This document shows, in pieces, positions 49,801 through 62,455 of a stretch of DNA of 64,000 nt (the first letter of the stretch is position 1; every line of letters begins with the position of its first letter). Origin of the DNA: Seriola aureovittata (Eukaryota; Chordata; Actinopteri; Carangiformes; Carangidae); NCBI RefSeq assembly GCF_021018895.1, contig NC_079371.1, forward strand, positions 11,516,001-11,580,000. The letters run 5' to 3'. The notes under the pieces are model-generated. The model worked only from the letters and a program-made list of their open reading frames with translations. It was not told where the DNA came from and ran no database searches. Position numbers and translations under genes: made by a program.

Positions 49801-52327
49801 CATACAGTCTGGTTAATTACCATTACTTATAATGGCTTACTGTATAAAAAGAAATTGCAGTTTCTGAAACAGCATTTACCAAAGCTATTAAAAGCTACTA
49901 AACTCCTCATGTTTTATTCTTGCATCTAAATAAAACCATAACATGGCAACATGGCAAAACACAACAAAATGAATCTATGACATTATTGATTTCTAGGTAA
50001 CGCAGCTGAGGTTGTGGACATAATTCAGAACCTTGTGGATGTCCAGTTAGGTGAATGTGCAGAGCTCTCTTCCTCTGAGCTGAATTCAGTGGTGGATAAG
50101 CTCAATGAAGTGGTTGATATCAGCATCATCAAACCTGCTGTTGGTGCTAACATTGTCACTATGATTGGTGATATCCTGCTTTCCAAAACCAACGTAACAC
50201 CAGTGGCTAACATGTAAGTATAGAGGGAAGTGGGTGTCTGGTTTGTGTCAGTAAATACGAACAAAAACTTCTAAACTCGTATGCAAGATTTTTCTTTTCT
50301 ACACTTATTTTCTTGTTAATCTTTCTGTCTGTTGTCCCTGGCAACAGTGTCCTTAATCTTACAGATAAAATGGGGAACAATATGGACTTCCTAGGTGAAT
50401 CTGTAACTTTAACAGCTCCCTCACTGGCACTTTCCATGATCAACACAGACTCAGATGGATTCACTGGCCTCACCTTTGGCGTCTCCTTCGATTCATCTCT
50501 CCTGATTCCAAATGTAAGACATTATGAATGTGATGACACAAATTTTACTAATGAGCTGTATATGTGAACTGCAAAGGTGAGATCTTGTTCCACTTGGCCA
50601 TTTGAGGACAACTTATGTTGCATTAATGTCCTTGAACAATAGGGAAATTGCGTTAATGAACAGACGTTGCTTCAAGCATTCATGGCTCATTAAACTTCAA
50701 TGAGGAAGCAAATGACAAAAATGGAAAATCTGGTAGTCAACAAAAAGCAGCCTACATTTCCAGATTTAGATTTGACACACCATTTTTGACAGAGGAGACA
50801 AATGTTATAAATACCATGTGGCAGTGTGATTCCTAAGTATTATCATCAGAATTATTATTTTTGTTTTTCAGACTTTTGTAAACCAGAGCTTTGTGAGTAA
50901 ACCACTCCCAGACACAGATGCAACTATCTCTCTGCCCTCTGCGCTCCACAACTTTTTTAAAGGAAATACAACTCGTGTTCAGTTTCAGTTCTATGGGACA
51001 GATGATCTTTTTCAGGTACCCTCATTTAACTCTTCTTTTGTTATTGTTTGACATCTTGTTCATTTGTTATTGTCTTTTACTTCCTATTCTTTGAGAGAAA
51101 GACTGAAGAAACTACAACATTATATGTAGACCACATTATGCTTATGACTGTGACATTTTAATTCAACAGTTGGAGGAGTATTCACTTTCTTTCCTGAAGT
51201 TAGATGAGAGGATTGATACCGTGCTCATGACTGTGGGATAAATATGAAACTATAGCCAGCACCTCTTAAGCTCAATAATTGATACATTATAAATGGTTTG
51301 TTTAACCTTTCTCTAAAAACCAAAGTGAAACATTTTTCACTTTAATTTTTGGTTTTACTGGAGGTTATGTGGGTGTGACTATTTCTTATCGGGGTGCAAT
51401 GACTTACTATGGTTGTCAGGTATCCAATGAAAAACTTGATTCAACAAATAAGATACAACGGGTAGATTTTGTTACCTTTGGACAGATCCAGGCTAGCTCT
51501 TGTTTGTGGTCTCTATGCTAAGCTAAGCTAGCTAAGCTAACCGGTTGCAGGATGGATAACTTCACATTAGCCGCACACACACGAGATTGGTATTGGTCTT
51601 TCCATCCAACTTTCAGCAAGAAAGTGAATAAGCATATTTGATGTAAAATGTAAAATTATACCAACAAATGTAGTATTATACTGATTGTATTTTCTGTTAA
51701 AACCATAACTTAACTTAAATAAATCAGTACTTTAAATATGACAAATCTGCTCTCTCTGTAGCATATTTTGTTGATCAATGACCTGAACACAACATTGCTA
51801 CCACTGCTTATGTACTGTACTTTATATTCCTGCCACAGCTAATGTAACCATTTCTTAACTGTGACCAGGACCCATATACAACCAATTCAACAGAGAGCAG
51901 CTGGACATTGAACTCCTACATAGTATCTGCCAGTATCAATAACAGTCATGTCAGCAACCTGAAGGATCGAGTGGTGGTGACCCTCAGTCATCTAACACCC
52001 AAACAGGTGGGAAATTACTGTATCTATACTGTACTGCGCTGCTCAGTTCATCAGTAAGAAGAAAGGTTTTGAAATTTCCCTTTTTTTCTTCTTCTTTTTT
52101 TTTCTTTTTTACAGCCAGAAGACAATGTAGAATGTATGTTTTGGGATTTCCTGAAGAACAGTGAGTTGAGCATTAAGTATTTTATACATTTTATATCTTT
52201 ACAGTTTCATTTAGATGATTTACAGTAGCTGAGTCTTGTAGACCTTTTTAGGGAACCAGTGACATGAATCAGTAAAGGACCGTAACCTTCTGAGTCTATA
52301 ATCAAACATTGTGTGTGTTTTTAATCG

Positions 52328-52368
<41 letters not shown>

Positions 52369-55300
52369 AGGTGGGCAGGGTGGTTGGAACAACAAAGGGT
52401 GTAAAACCCACAGTGTTTCTTCTTATCAGACCAGCTGTCACTGTGATCACCTCACACATTTCGCTGTGCTCCTGGTGAGTCATTGGTCGGCTTTTTATAA
52501 ATTAAACCAGGGAACAAACAACCTCCTCAAGCGCCAACATAATGTGTACAGTGTAGTCAGTTGGTTACTGCTTTTTTTCTGCCATTGATGCAAGATGATG
52601 ATGTTAAAGCCACAATGTGAGTTTTTTTAAATGTAAAAACTTAAAAGTTAAAAACTTAGACCATCATAATTATTTTTCAAATAATTATCATCATTCAAGT
52701 TGACAGCTTGAACTGCTGCTTGCCATAATGTCATTTTTATATATATATATATACTACCACCAGGGGATGCTAATAATGGAAATGTTAAAATTTGACAAAT
52801 ACTGATTTCAAATATAAGTTTTGCCCTGTCGGTATATTGTGTTTCAGGATGTGTCTAGAACCCCCATCGGTGAGGCAGACAGTAAGATTCTGACTGTGAT
52901 TTCATATCTTGGTTGTGGTATATCCTCCATCTTTCTGGGCATCACTCTAATCACCTACCTCGCATTTGAGTAAGTCACATACAATGACACTAACGTAGTG
53001 ACTTATCATGTTGAAACCCATCATAAGAGGCTGGAGGAGGATTGTATATATATTGATATATGAGCGAAATCTTGAAATCATCATGACACTCCAGAAAAAA
53101 AATAGTATTTGTTAATTATAATTAAAATACTATAAATAGTGGTCATAAACCCTTGAAGCTTCTAATAAGACTTTTCATTCATCTTTCTATCACTGAGTCT
53201 CTCAATCTTTATCTCGTGTACGCTTCAGGAAGCTGCGTCGGGACTACCCATCTAAGATCCTCATCAACCTGTCAGCTGCCCTGCTGGGCTTGAACATGAT
53301 CTTCCTTCTTGATGCTTGGCTCTCATCCTTCTCCAACTATGGTCTGTGCATCGCTACTGCGGCATCGCTGCACTACTTCATGCTGGCTTCTTTCACCTGG
53401 ATGGGCCTGGAGGCTGTGCACATGTACCTCGCCCTGGTCAAAGTCTTCAACATCTATGTTCCTTCTTACATTCACAAATTCTGCGCTGTAGGATGGGGTA
53501 AGAGAGAACTCCTACTGAAGAAGCAAAAGTCCAGGGTCCGTTGGCTTTGATTGGCTGATTGGGATGGGGACTGTGTTTTATGACTTCAGAATCATTTCCC
53601 AATAATATCAGTTATAAGTATCCTGAAAATAGCTATTTAATTTAGTAATAATTATAGGGAAAGGAGGAATATCCTTGAAATAAGAGCTTCACTTACACAC
53701 AAGTAAACGTTTTTTCATCACTCATTTATCGTTACCAATGTTACTCTCCATTTATGTTGAATTTTATCCTTGCCTGTAGACAAGTTTCACATGTATGCAT
53801 TTTCAGTTAAGACTCTCTGGGTTATACAATAGAAATACATTTTTAAGTTCATTGACCTGAAGTGTACAAATACAACAATGTCTATTTTACCCACACTTTA
53901 CAAATGACATAGTTCTTTTCAGGAAGCTTTTCGAAATGATTAGGAACTTATAGACCTATGAAATAAAGCATAACCATGGAGTTTGACATGATCCAAGAGT
54001 TTGACATGAACAGTGAGTTTGGGGATTTAAGTTTTTAAAATTGCTGATTTGCATTTCTTCTTATTAAAATATAAAAATATTTAGGAATTTTATTTCTTTC
54101 ACAGTGTGGGAATAGTTAAGTCTGATCTGAGTGAGCAGAATGAACCAGAAGTTTTTGTGTGTGTTTTCACAGGTATTCCTCTGGTCATAGTCAGCCTGGT
54201 GCTGGCTATAGATAAAGATGCCTACGGCAACACCGTGGCTGAGGAGGCTGCAGTCATGCTTCAATCCCCTGACCTATTGTAAGAACAAGCACTGGGCTTT
54301 AGTCAAAATCAGAAAAGGCCATCTCTGTTTTGAGAGCATTATGTCTAAATTGTGTGATACAAATTGTGAGATCATATCATATAAAATCTACCATGGATAT
54401 TGAGAAAATTTCATCAAACAACAACAAGCAAAAAAAAAAGACAAAGACAAAGAAGAAATATAGTTGATGGCATTCATCATAAATCCCAGTGTAAATTACA
54501 TGACTGTCTTCCTACCTCCAGCTGCTGGCTGCAGAATGACGTCTTCTTCTATGTGACGGTGGTGGCATTTGTTCTTCTGATCCTGTTGTGCAACATCTCT
54601 GTGTTCATCGTGGTTCTGATTCAGATCAGACAGATGGCGGCCAATAAATCCTCAGCAAACAGCCGCAGCTCTCTGCAGGACTTGAGGGCAGTGGCTAGTC
54701 TCACTGTCCTATTAGGCCTGACGTGGTCAATGGGCTTGTTTTCCTTTGGGCCAGGCAAAGTGGTCCTGATGTACCTGTTCTCCATCTTCAACACTTTCCA
54801 GGGTAAAAAAGAGCTGTAGTCATTATTAAATTGGAAATGTTTAGTCTCAGTTTTTTTTTTTTCTTTCTTCTAATTTGTTCACATGTCATGTTGTTCACAT
54901 GATTGTTTGGACATTTATCACCATGCTTTACACGCATTTACAATTTATGACCTTGGTTATAAAATCCTTTTTCTTCAACTCATATAGCAGCATAATTATG
55001 AGTTGTTGTTTTTTTTGACAAAATGCGGAGAAAACTGCACTTTAAAGCGTGTTGTTAACAGTAATATATTATCATGAAACTATGAAATAAAAACAAGTGC
55101 TTAAAGAAACACAAAAAATAATAACAGAACTGCTATGCTTATATATATATATATAAAAAAGAAGTGATAAAATAACCGAAGACTGTCTACTATTTCTGCT
55201 CTTGTGTCCCAGGTTTCTTTGTTTTTTTGTTCCACTGTTTGATGAAGGAAAATGTGAGGAAACAGTGGAGAATCCACTTGTGCTGTGGACGTGTCAGACT

Positions 55301-55593
55301 CAGTGATAACTCAGGTACCTGTTGTAAAGCAGAGCAATGCTGGTGATCATACGGTATTACAGTATAATGCCCCATGGTGGCGAGAAGTACTTCAACAGTG
55401 TATGACACATTGTTTTCTCTTTTCTGCTCCCTGTGTGTCAGACTGGAGCCGCTCCGTAACAGTGGGTGGTCGCAGCAAAAAGAAGAATCTTGTTAACTCT
55501 GACTCAGTTGCTTCTGACGACACGTCCACCGTCAGGAAGGTCTCCGACTCTTCCACAGGATCAGCACCAAATCACCACCACCAGGGGGCATGA
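43812..55593 (+). CDS. adgrg4: Adhesion G protein-coupled receptor G4 (GPR112), 1219 aa
   Basis: 28 exons: 43812-43872, 44241-44867, 45183-45280, 45387-45445, 45865-45919, 46182-46219, 46394-46542, 47079-47138, 47304-47387, 47814-47899, 47975-48039, 48145-48172, 48293-48315, 48456-48598, 48685-48814, 49678-49784, 49997-50213, 50348-50513, 50872-51015, 51869-52006, 52115-52160, 52371-52474, 52848-52969, 53229-53497, 54173-54278, 54522-54802, 55213-55314 and 55442-55593. They sum to 3660 nt. Domain order: signal peptide (1-20), pentraxin-like domain (21-229), a short Thr/Ser-rich stretch, a hormone-receptor-like Cys region ([12 protein letters not shown]), a GAIN domain, GPS (about 827-872, cleavage between L869 and T870 in HLTHF), seven membrane segments from about 890 and a Ser-rich tail. 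[24 protein letters not shown] and [15 protein letters not shown] motifs are typical of group VIII adhesion GPCRs. The pentraxin domain and the locus separate it from ADGRG2. Human ADGRG4 is about 3080 aa because of a huge Ser/Thr-rich region; here that region is nearly absent. Ligand unknown. Confidence 0.92.
44241..44867 (+). other. adgrg4: Pentraxin/laminin-G-like domain exon of adgrg4
   Basis: One 627-nt exon encodes the whole domain (residues 21-229). The paired cysteines are seen in [10 protein letters not shown] and SSVCLTWSG, the latter resembling the pentraxin C-x-(S/T)-W motif. [16 protein letters not shown] and [17 protein letters not shown] correspond to the conserved G-x-L-x-L-G-Q and F-x-G-x-(I/L)-x-x-(F/V)-x-x-W elements. 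Confidence 0.88.
45486..45690 (-). mobile_element. CAGTG-type MITE, truncated third copy
   Basis: It starts CACTGGTAGAGGAAGTATTCAGATC, continues GGGTAAAAGTAGCAATACTGCAGTA and AAGTATCAAAAGTAAAAGTACTCA. This is the same end as the starts of the copies at 36679 and 41106. The other end is lost. It lies in an adgrg4 intron. Confidence 0.55.
51460..51690 (+). repeat. High-copy teleost interspersed repeat fragment
   Basis: GATCCAGGCTAGCTCTTG, a GCTAAGCTAAGCTAGCTAAG block at 51520-51539, then GGTTGCAGGATGGATAAC and AAGAAAGTGAATAAGC match a repeat I know from many percomorph genomes. It lies in the adgrg4 intron 51016-51868. The family name is not certain. Confidence 0.5.
52115..52474 (+). other. 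adgrg4: GPS autoproteolysis site exons of adgrg4
   Basis: Exons 52115-52160 and 52371-52474 encode the four GPS cysteines, VECMFW, KGCKTH and [11 protein letters not shown]. The cleavage point HL|T falls at 52453/52454. The new N-terminus THFAVLLDV is the expected tethered agonist. Confidence 0.9.
52330..52368. repeat. (GT)n microsatellite abutting a splice acceptor
   Basis: About 19 GT units end in GTGTCAG, the acceptor of the adgrg4 GPS exon that starts at 52371. There is no conventional polypyrimidine tract between repeat and AG. Confidence 0.95.
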
Positions 55594-55794
55594 GTCGCCT
55601 CTGTATGTGTCATTCTGTAGTGCTCTCCCTCCCAGCTGGGCCGACCCTGTACATCTGGGGCCCTAAGCAGAATAAGTTTGGGGACCCTGTGTGGCAGCAG
55701 ATACACATTGAAGAATTCATAGAACCAGCGAACATATGCAATTATAACCCTTATGCACTGTGTTTGTACCTGGGCTGCAGGTCTTTTTCTGCTA

Positions 55795-55800
55795 ATTAAA
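55795..55800 (+). terminator. adgrg4: Candidate poly(A) signal of adgrg4
   Basis: ATTAAA, a common variant hexamer, lies about 200 bp after the stop. A canonical AATAAA lies further on, near 56078. Confidence 0.4.
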
Positions 55801-57386
55801 TACACCCACTGAAACACTCAAAGTAAAGCTGACTGACTGCACTTGTCGTTTGTTGTGTGTAGTTTTCTTAATTTTGAATTCTATTAGTTTAAACTATCAT
55901 CTTAATCATTATAACTAAATTATACATGGGGGCAGTTTGTTGTAAGCTAAGACATAGTAATTTACCTTTAGTAATGTATTGTTAATGTACCAGCAAGATT
56001 ATTTCTTGTGGTATCCTCTGTACCTGAACCAGGAGCTGAAGTAGAGTCGTCTTCAGCTGCTGTGTGGGACAATTATAAATAAAACGTGCATAACATGCAG
56101 AGTAGATAAAACAAGATAATCATACTAGGTAAAATACAAGTACAGGAAGAAGAAGACAACAACACAGTTAAATGTGAGTTTAAAACTTTGCACTCTGATG
56201 CGTGTAATTCGTAAAAACCTGTATGATGTAACATGTTCATGTTATATATTATATTACAGCTAAAGATGTTTTACTTTACACTCTAATACCCATGATGTTG
56301 ATTTTATATAACCATAACATGAAATTTGGCCTCATACATCTCAACAAGTCACTGTAGAGCTGCTGGTAAACTGTCTACAACTTTTAGAGAGAGGAATGTT
56401 TTAATAATGTGTCATTCATGTTCTGGAGGAACTTGCTGGATGGCATTCTGTTCATAGCTGTCTTTGCCCATCACGCCCTCCCAGTTCAACACATCAAGTG
56501 AGTTTGAAGGATCTTTGAGTGAAATGTTTTCTAGTGTAAAGGAAGAAAGGAGCGGCAACTGATGTCGGGTCTTCGAATCTAATCGATGACTCTGATGTTT
56601 AAGCTGAAACCAGGCGACATTTTCTCCAACAATTCTGGACGCTGCTCATCTATGCTTTGATGAACCAGTCAATGCAAGGACGTACTCCCCGGTTATCTTT
56701 GGTCAATCATCAGGTCAGGTAAGGGAAGCTAGTTCCTTAAAATATGAATGTGTACATCAAACAATAACGATGCAATCATTTGGTTCTTGATTCACAAGTC
56801 AGGTTAGAAGTTAACAGGTTTTAAACATTCTCTTTATCTGACTACATGTTCACTGCTTCGTATACATGTAGATTTTAATTCCACTGGTTGATGAAATCCC
56901 CCCCCCCCCCCAAAAAAGAAAACATTCATAACTCATTTCAGTAACTCATTCAAACATCCTGTGCAAACCCTCATATATATATATATATTATTTCTTATTT
57001 TTGGATGTTTAAATATCTAACCAGATGCCACAGCTCATTTTTCACAGATTACAAAGTAAATTCATGCAAATGTTGTTATCTCTAAGCTTATTATACAAAC
57101 TCACTTTCCATTGAGGAGGTTCCTGTGCACTGTGGCTGTAAGATGTTACTGAAAGACACAATTTCTGAGTCATAAAATGTATTATGAAATGAACTGTGTC
57201 CTCTGTACCCTTACTGTTTGTGTTTGTCTAAAATGTTTGGACAGTTTATGGGAAACTGTGAATCATCCAGAGCAAATTAAGTTGAAAATACCTCTGATAA
57301 ACAGATAAGGAGGGAATTTAATCCAACTAAGAAGAGTTTTGTTTGTTTTGAGTCTTGTTTACACTGTTTTCAGTCACGACTGACCC
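55801..57386. other. Intergenic region between adgrg4 and vgll1
   Basis: 1.6 kb without a recognised gene. It contains a C-run at about 56899-56911 and an AT repeat near 56974-56988. In human, BRS3 and HTATSF1 lie at this place; no exon of either was seen. The vgll1 promoter and any 5' non-coding exon are probably in the distal part. Confidence 0.5.
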
Positions 57387-59061
57387 ATGGAGGATAGAAC
57401 AGAAACTCAGAGAGCTGTGAAGGTGGAGGAGCATTCTCGGTGCGTCATCCTGACTTATTTCCAGGGGGACACCAAGAGCATGGTGGATGCGCACTTCACC
57501 CGAGCTCTCAGTAAAGACTACAAGGCCATGGCTCCCGGAGCAAAGGCAAAGAAATTCCATAAAACTATTAAATTGGGTAAGCATATAAAATCAACAGTGT
57601 ATGATGTACCTGACTAACAACACAAACAATATCCGTCATCTTCACTACATGGCTTCTTTCTTTGTCTGCTGCAGAAGACAACAGCCCTTGTCAGGGCCTC
57701 GCTGTGAACTCTTACACAGAGTCACAGCCCCCTCCTGTACCAGGACACCTTCTAAACTTCGGCCCTGCAGACAACACTCCTGGCCCATGGCACTCGCTCG
57801 CTGCCAGGGCAGGACAGGGCCCGGGTTTGCCATCTATTGCATACTCCCTGTCGCCAGAAGGGTTGAGTGTTACTGGACAGCAATACGCCACATCCCTGCT
57901 CAACCTGCTGCATAGTGACAGGGGTGAGATGGGACCCAGCATGGCATCCAGCTCCAAGCCAGAACTGATTCCCAGCTGGACGGTGCCTCAAGGGTTTAGA
58001 GAGTCTGTGGACCCAGCTGTAGGATTTGAACCTGGTAAGCACTGCAGCTAGAATACAGCATCTAAGGAAAAAAACTTTCCAACCAGTGAAATGAAAATAC
58101 CTGGACCTCAGATAGATAACACTTTAGATCCTGAGTAGTTTGAGAAAGCAACAAATCAAGGAGTTCCTCTACCTGTGAATCAATAATTATATAAAATTTA
58201 ATAATTAGTTACTAAAAACTGAGTGTTAATTACTATGCCAATGGTAAGTATCTAATCATTATATAGCTGAGGATCTACACACAAACAACTTTTCCCTTTA
58301 AACAGGATAATTAAATTATCCTGGTTAAAGTAGTCCACATGCTGTGCACACGTTTTTCACATCAGTCAAGGGGGAGTACTAAAAAACAATCATTTGTCCT
58401 CTGTGGTTCTGGAGGAGATCTCCAAAGCCAAACAGCCCTGCTGATGCCATAAGGCTTGTCTTGGTTAGGAACTAATGAAAATATGTTAACAAGTGCCTAA
58501 GGGGAACTCCTGATCAATTACTAAATGGCATGTCACCAATTTTTCTTCCTTATTATGTTAAGTATGTGTTTCTATTTATTTGTCCCTCTAAAGAAAATAC
58601 AATTATCTTATTACTCAACAGATAAGTAGCTACCAGCTGAGTTTGAGCATTTTAAGATACTTGAGAGAAAGCTAAAGTGTAATTAAAAAAAAGAAATCCA
58701 GAGCACATTCACATTAACATTCATATTCATTAGTTGGTCATGATGCACTCGCAGAGAGTAGGTATGATGCACTACTTCTTTACTTGAAAGCAGCAATTAC
58801 GGGTCATTTTGCACCTGATGCAGAGTTATTTAGTGGAAGTAGAAAGTGGTCAGTATGGGGGTTTACAGATATGTAGGCGCTAATCATCAGGTGGACAGCA
58901 GACCACCTATTATATTCAGAGTTCTTTTAGAATTGGTTAATAACCAATTAGTTCCTGATTTCCTTGTCGGTAACCTTTGTAACTTGCTTAGCAATCATTG
59001 ACATTTTGTCTCCTCTCTGACAGAACGGCGCATGGACAAGAAGGACCTGTACTGGTATTGA
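57387..59061 (+). CDS. vgll1: Vestigial-like family member 1 (TEAD transcription cofactor), 195 aa
   Basis: Exons 57387-57576, 57675-58034 and 59024-59061 sum to 588 nt. The TONDU motif lies at residues 20-41, VILTYFQGDTKSMVDAHFTR then AL, the segment by which VGLL proteins bind TEAD factors in place of YAP/TAZ. The rest is Pro/Ser-rich and probably disordered, with a short C-terminal exon ending KKDLYWY. K12 lies in VKVE, which fits a SUMO-acceptor consensus. The N-terminal position of the TONDU motif and the place after adgrg4 support VGLL1 over VGLL2 or VGLL3. Human VGLL1 is longer, about 258 aa. Acts in the nucleus (family knowledge). Confidence 0.88.
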
Positions 59062-59844
59062 AGAGAGAAAGACCACACAGTGTACACAACATCAGTTATA
59101 CCAGCTGTTCCATCGGTTAGCTGTTAGATGTTTTCTCGTCAAACAGTCCTCTGAGAACTCAAAAAGAAGAAACAGCAGCGCTTTCATTTCCTTCCCCACT
59201 CTCTCCATTTCTCAGTGAAATGACCTCAGTGCGTCAGCATGCGCTTAACTGGAACAGCCGTTCTGAAAGGAAACGGTCTCTCACAAACCTGTTCTTCAAC
59301 TCTGTCATTCCTCTCGTAGATCTCCGAGCACTGTATATGCTGTTGCTCCCTTTGCAGTGGAATTGGATGAAGGAGATTTTCTTGTGTCTTTATCAGGCAC
59401 TTCTCTTAACGGGCCTACACCAGTAAATAGACCAGTATTACATTATTACATTGTGAGCCTGTTGAGCGTATAAATATTGATGTTAATATCCGTCTGGAGT
59501 TTACTTAGATGAGTTTAATTGTGATGATGATGATAGTGTAATTTCAATGACTTGTGTTCTGTAATCTTCAGTTTAAGGTCTCTTTGAAAAGTGTTGTGTG
59601 CTTTACAAAAATGGAATCATATACAAACAAACTTCAATATCTGAGTAGACAATATAATATATATAAGACATGTGAAATGCATCTAATGTAAAACAGTATC
59701 AAAATGGCTTTGTAAAGAACTGTGCATCAGACAGCAAACCACACAAAGTGAACAATAGTGACACCTGATGGCAAGATTGATACTACTATCTCAATGATGT
59801 GTTGTATACGATTTTTGATTTACCAAGACATGAAGACATATGAT

Positions 59845-60149
59845 CAGTGATGGGAGGTAACCAGGTACATTTACTCAAGTATAGAGCTTAGGTATAATTT
59901 TGGCATACTTCCATTTTATGCTTCTTTACACTTAAACTTCACTATATTTCAGAGGTAAATATTGTACATTCTACTCTCCAAAAATATAATAATATATCAC
60001 TGACAGCGGCTATTCTGCATAATGAATACTACTTACTTTAGAGTAGTACAATTGTGAATGTGAGGCTTTTACTTGTAAAGGAGTATTTTTACATCGTGTT
60101 TATTTCTTTTTAATTAAGTAAAATGATTTGAATCCTTCTCCTGCCACTG
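59845..60149 (+). mobile_element. CAGTG-ended MITE, fourth copy (plus orientation)
   Basis: It begins CAGTGATGGGAGGTAACCAG, continues GTACATTTACTCAAGTA, and ends AATCCTTCTCCTGCCACTG. The ends form imperfect inverted repeats. It is the opposite orientation to the copies at 36679, 41106 and 45486, and lies downstream of vgll1, possibly in its 3' UTR. Confidence 0.65.
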
Positions 60150-60386
60150 CATACAATCAATTTATCTTTACCTTTACTTACTGATATTGTGGAAATCAAA
60201 GGTGTTCAAAACTAAAATACATAAGTGAAATGATAGGAATGAATCGTCTTCTGAATCAACACAAACACTGAACATTTACTAAATGCTTTGATCTGAATGA
60301 ACAGACAGCCAGTTACATACTGTATCTGGCTCTGCTCTGTTTGTCTTGATTGACAGACAAACACTTTATGAAAAATTGCATTGAGA

Positions 60387-60392
60387 AATAAA
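60387..60392 (+). terminator. Possible distal poly(A) signal of vgll1
   Basis: AATAAA 1.3 kb after the stop codon, beyond the MITE copy. Weak support; an unrecognised nearer site is possible. Confidence 0.25.
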
Positions 60393-61019
60393 ATATTTCA
60401 TATCTTGGATTTATTCATTGTTGAAGATCTCTATAATTGACAGTCAAGTTTGTCTTCCAAACTCCATCCCAGGTACAGGTGTAGATTTGTGGTTATGTTA
60501 TAGTTGAATTGATATTTGCAGCTGTGCGGAGTGAACTCACCACAGCTGCATTAGACTCAACAGAAAGTGTCAGGCTGCAAATGAGTCTATACAGAAACAG
60601 GTTTTTCAGGACACACTCTGTTCATCATCATCACCACCCCAAGTTTTCTCAGCTCCATTCATCTGTTTGTGCTTTTACCACTTTACACATCCACATGACC
60701 TATTTCATTTAGTGACCCACAAGAAGATGTTGCGAGAGTACCCTAACTGAATCTGTGGTGACTACAGTGGGTGTATGTAAGTGGAGATTTGTTAGTGTGT
60801 TGTCATTATTATCTTCACACCTTGAGTTAGGCTCTGTCAATGACAGCTTTACCTTTGGCTTCGCCGAGAAGATTTATTAGAGTTCCACAACCAGAGGAAA
60901 ATTTTTCAAAGGTGTTAAGATAGTTGAAGTTTTTCTGACTTCAGATAAGAGAAAGTTAGGATTGAAAGTAGGTCATGATGTAGTAAAGTCTGGTCTAGCA
61001 GCATACTGCTCATTTTAAC

Positions 61020-61385
61020 ATAATCACATCTTGTTAGCAAGGTTAATGGCCTACAGCCATAGCAGCAGAGCGGTGCTTTGAACTAAATGCTATAATTAGC
61101 ACACTAACATGCTCACAATGACAATGGTGACAATGACAGGTGTAATGTTTACTATGTTCACCATCTTAGTTTCACATGTTGGCGTGCTAACATGATCTAA
61201 TCAGCAGGGAACACAAAGTATAGCTGAGGCCAATGTTATTAGTTTTGTAAGTATTTGGAGTTTTGCACTAATCTAATTGAATTGAAGAGGAACGCGCTGA
61301 TCAGATCGGTAAAGGGACTCCATGTCTGCTCACCATGAATGTCTGTATAAAATTTTGACCCAAGCAAATTTGAGATGTTTAATTT
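61020..61385 (+). repeat. Widespread teleost interspersed repeat
   Basis: GCACACTAACATGCTCACAA, GTAATGTTTACTATGTTCAC then CATCTTAGTTT, AACACAAAGTATAGCTGAGG and CATGAATGTCTGTA follow the order of a very common percomorph repeat. It is non-coding and divergent from the form I remember. Confidence 0.55.
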
Positions 61386-62455
61386 TGGTGAACCAATGAA
61401 GAGTTTTTAAATTCATGTGCTTGAAAAGAGAGATTTACTACTGAAATACTAATCTTTGTTTTTACCTTCGACCGTTTCTACCTCCTTCTTATTCATTTCT
61501 GATCATGATGACGCAGGGATTATCCATGTGTGACACATCATAAGTCGATGAGTCTGATATGTTTAGTGTCAGTTCACCAACTGGTTCTTTTTAATTGTTT
61601 GTCATGCAGCATGACAACAGTATCCACATCTAACTGCAGACACCAATTATGGCCTCGGATGGAGGAGAATCTGTCTCCATATGACGAGGGTGGATTATTG
61701 ATGGTGTTGTGCTAATATTAGTTTCTTCCCATCTGGTACTGCATAAACCATGGGTGGGTTACCAAATGGGCTTATTGGGCAGTGTTCCAGAGGGCTCATG
61801 GACTCTCGTCCAGGTGCAGACACTGGTGGAATAGGAGGCCTTTCATGTGTCTGTGTCCAGGGGCCAAGCATCTCAAAATCAGGCTTTAGCATTTAAACAA
61901 TGCCTGTGTTACAATGGGACAATGCCAGCGCTTGGAACTATCTAAGCTATTGTCACTGGTTGGAATCGGACATACTCATAACACATTTGTTGGCAAAAAT
62001 GAAGCACAAAAGCATACGTGCATGATGCTTATATAGTCTATATACACTTCTCCTATATCCCAAGTTGGCAGCTTATTAGGTACATCTAGCTAAAACTAAC
62101 AGTTCTGCAATGAATCCTGCTTCATGATGGTCATAATGTTCAGTTTTGTTCAAACTGTTTAATAGAGGTGTTGATTCTTCACCTTGACTTCATCTCTGAC
62201 TCCCTGGGTTGAGACAGTAGTAGTTGTAAACTTTTACCAGAAACAGGAAGTAGTATATAATGTTGCCACAGATTCAGTGAGTTGCACTGTTGTGGGCAAC
62301 AACAATTTTTTTTTGCCTATATTTGTTTACATTTTGGAAAATTAATTAAGCCAAATGAGCTATTAACAGTTACTTTTTATTAGTTACCATTGGATGTACT
62401 GACAGCGATACTGGAGAGATCTGAAGTGTTCCTATTTCTGCAACCTTAATTCTAC

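Noticed and set aside
55285..55593. Open frame starting at an ATG before the last adgrg4 exon
   Set aside because: The first part is exon 55213-55314 in another frame plus intron; only 55442-55593 is coding, joined in phase 1.
61695..61892. 65-aa minus-strand open frame rich in Pro (ERPPIPPVSAPG)
   Set aside because: No splice sites, neighbours or family match; it could be repeat-derived, but this cannot be supported from the sequence alone.
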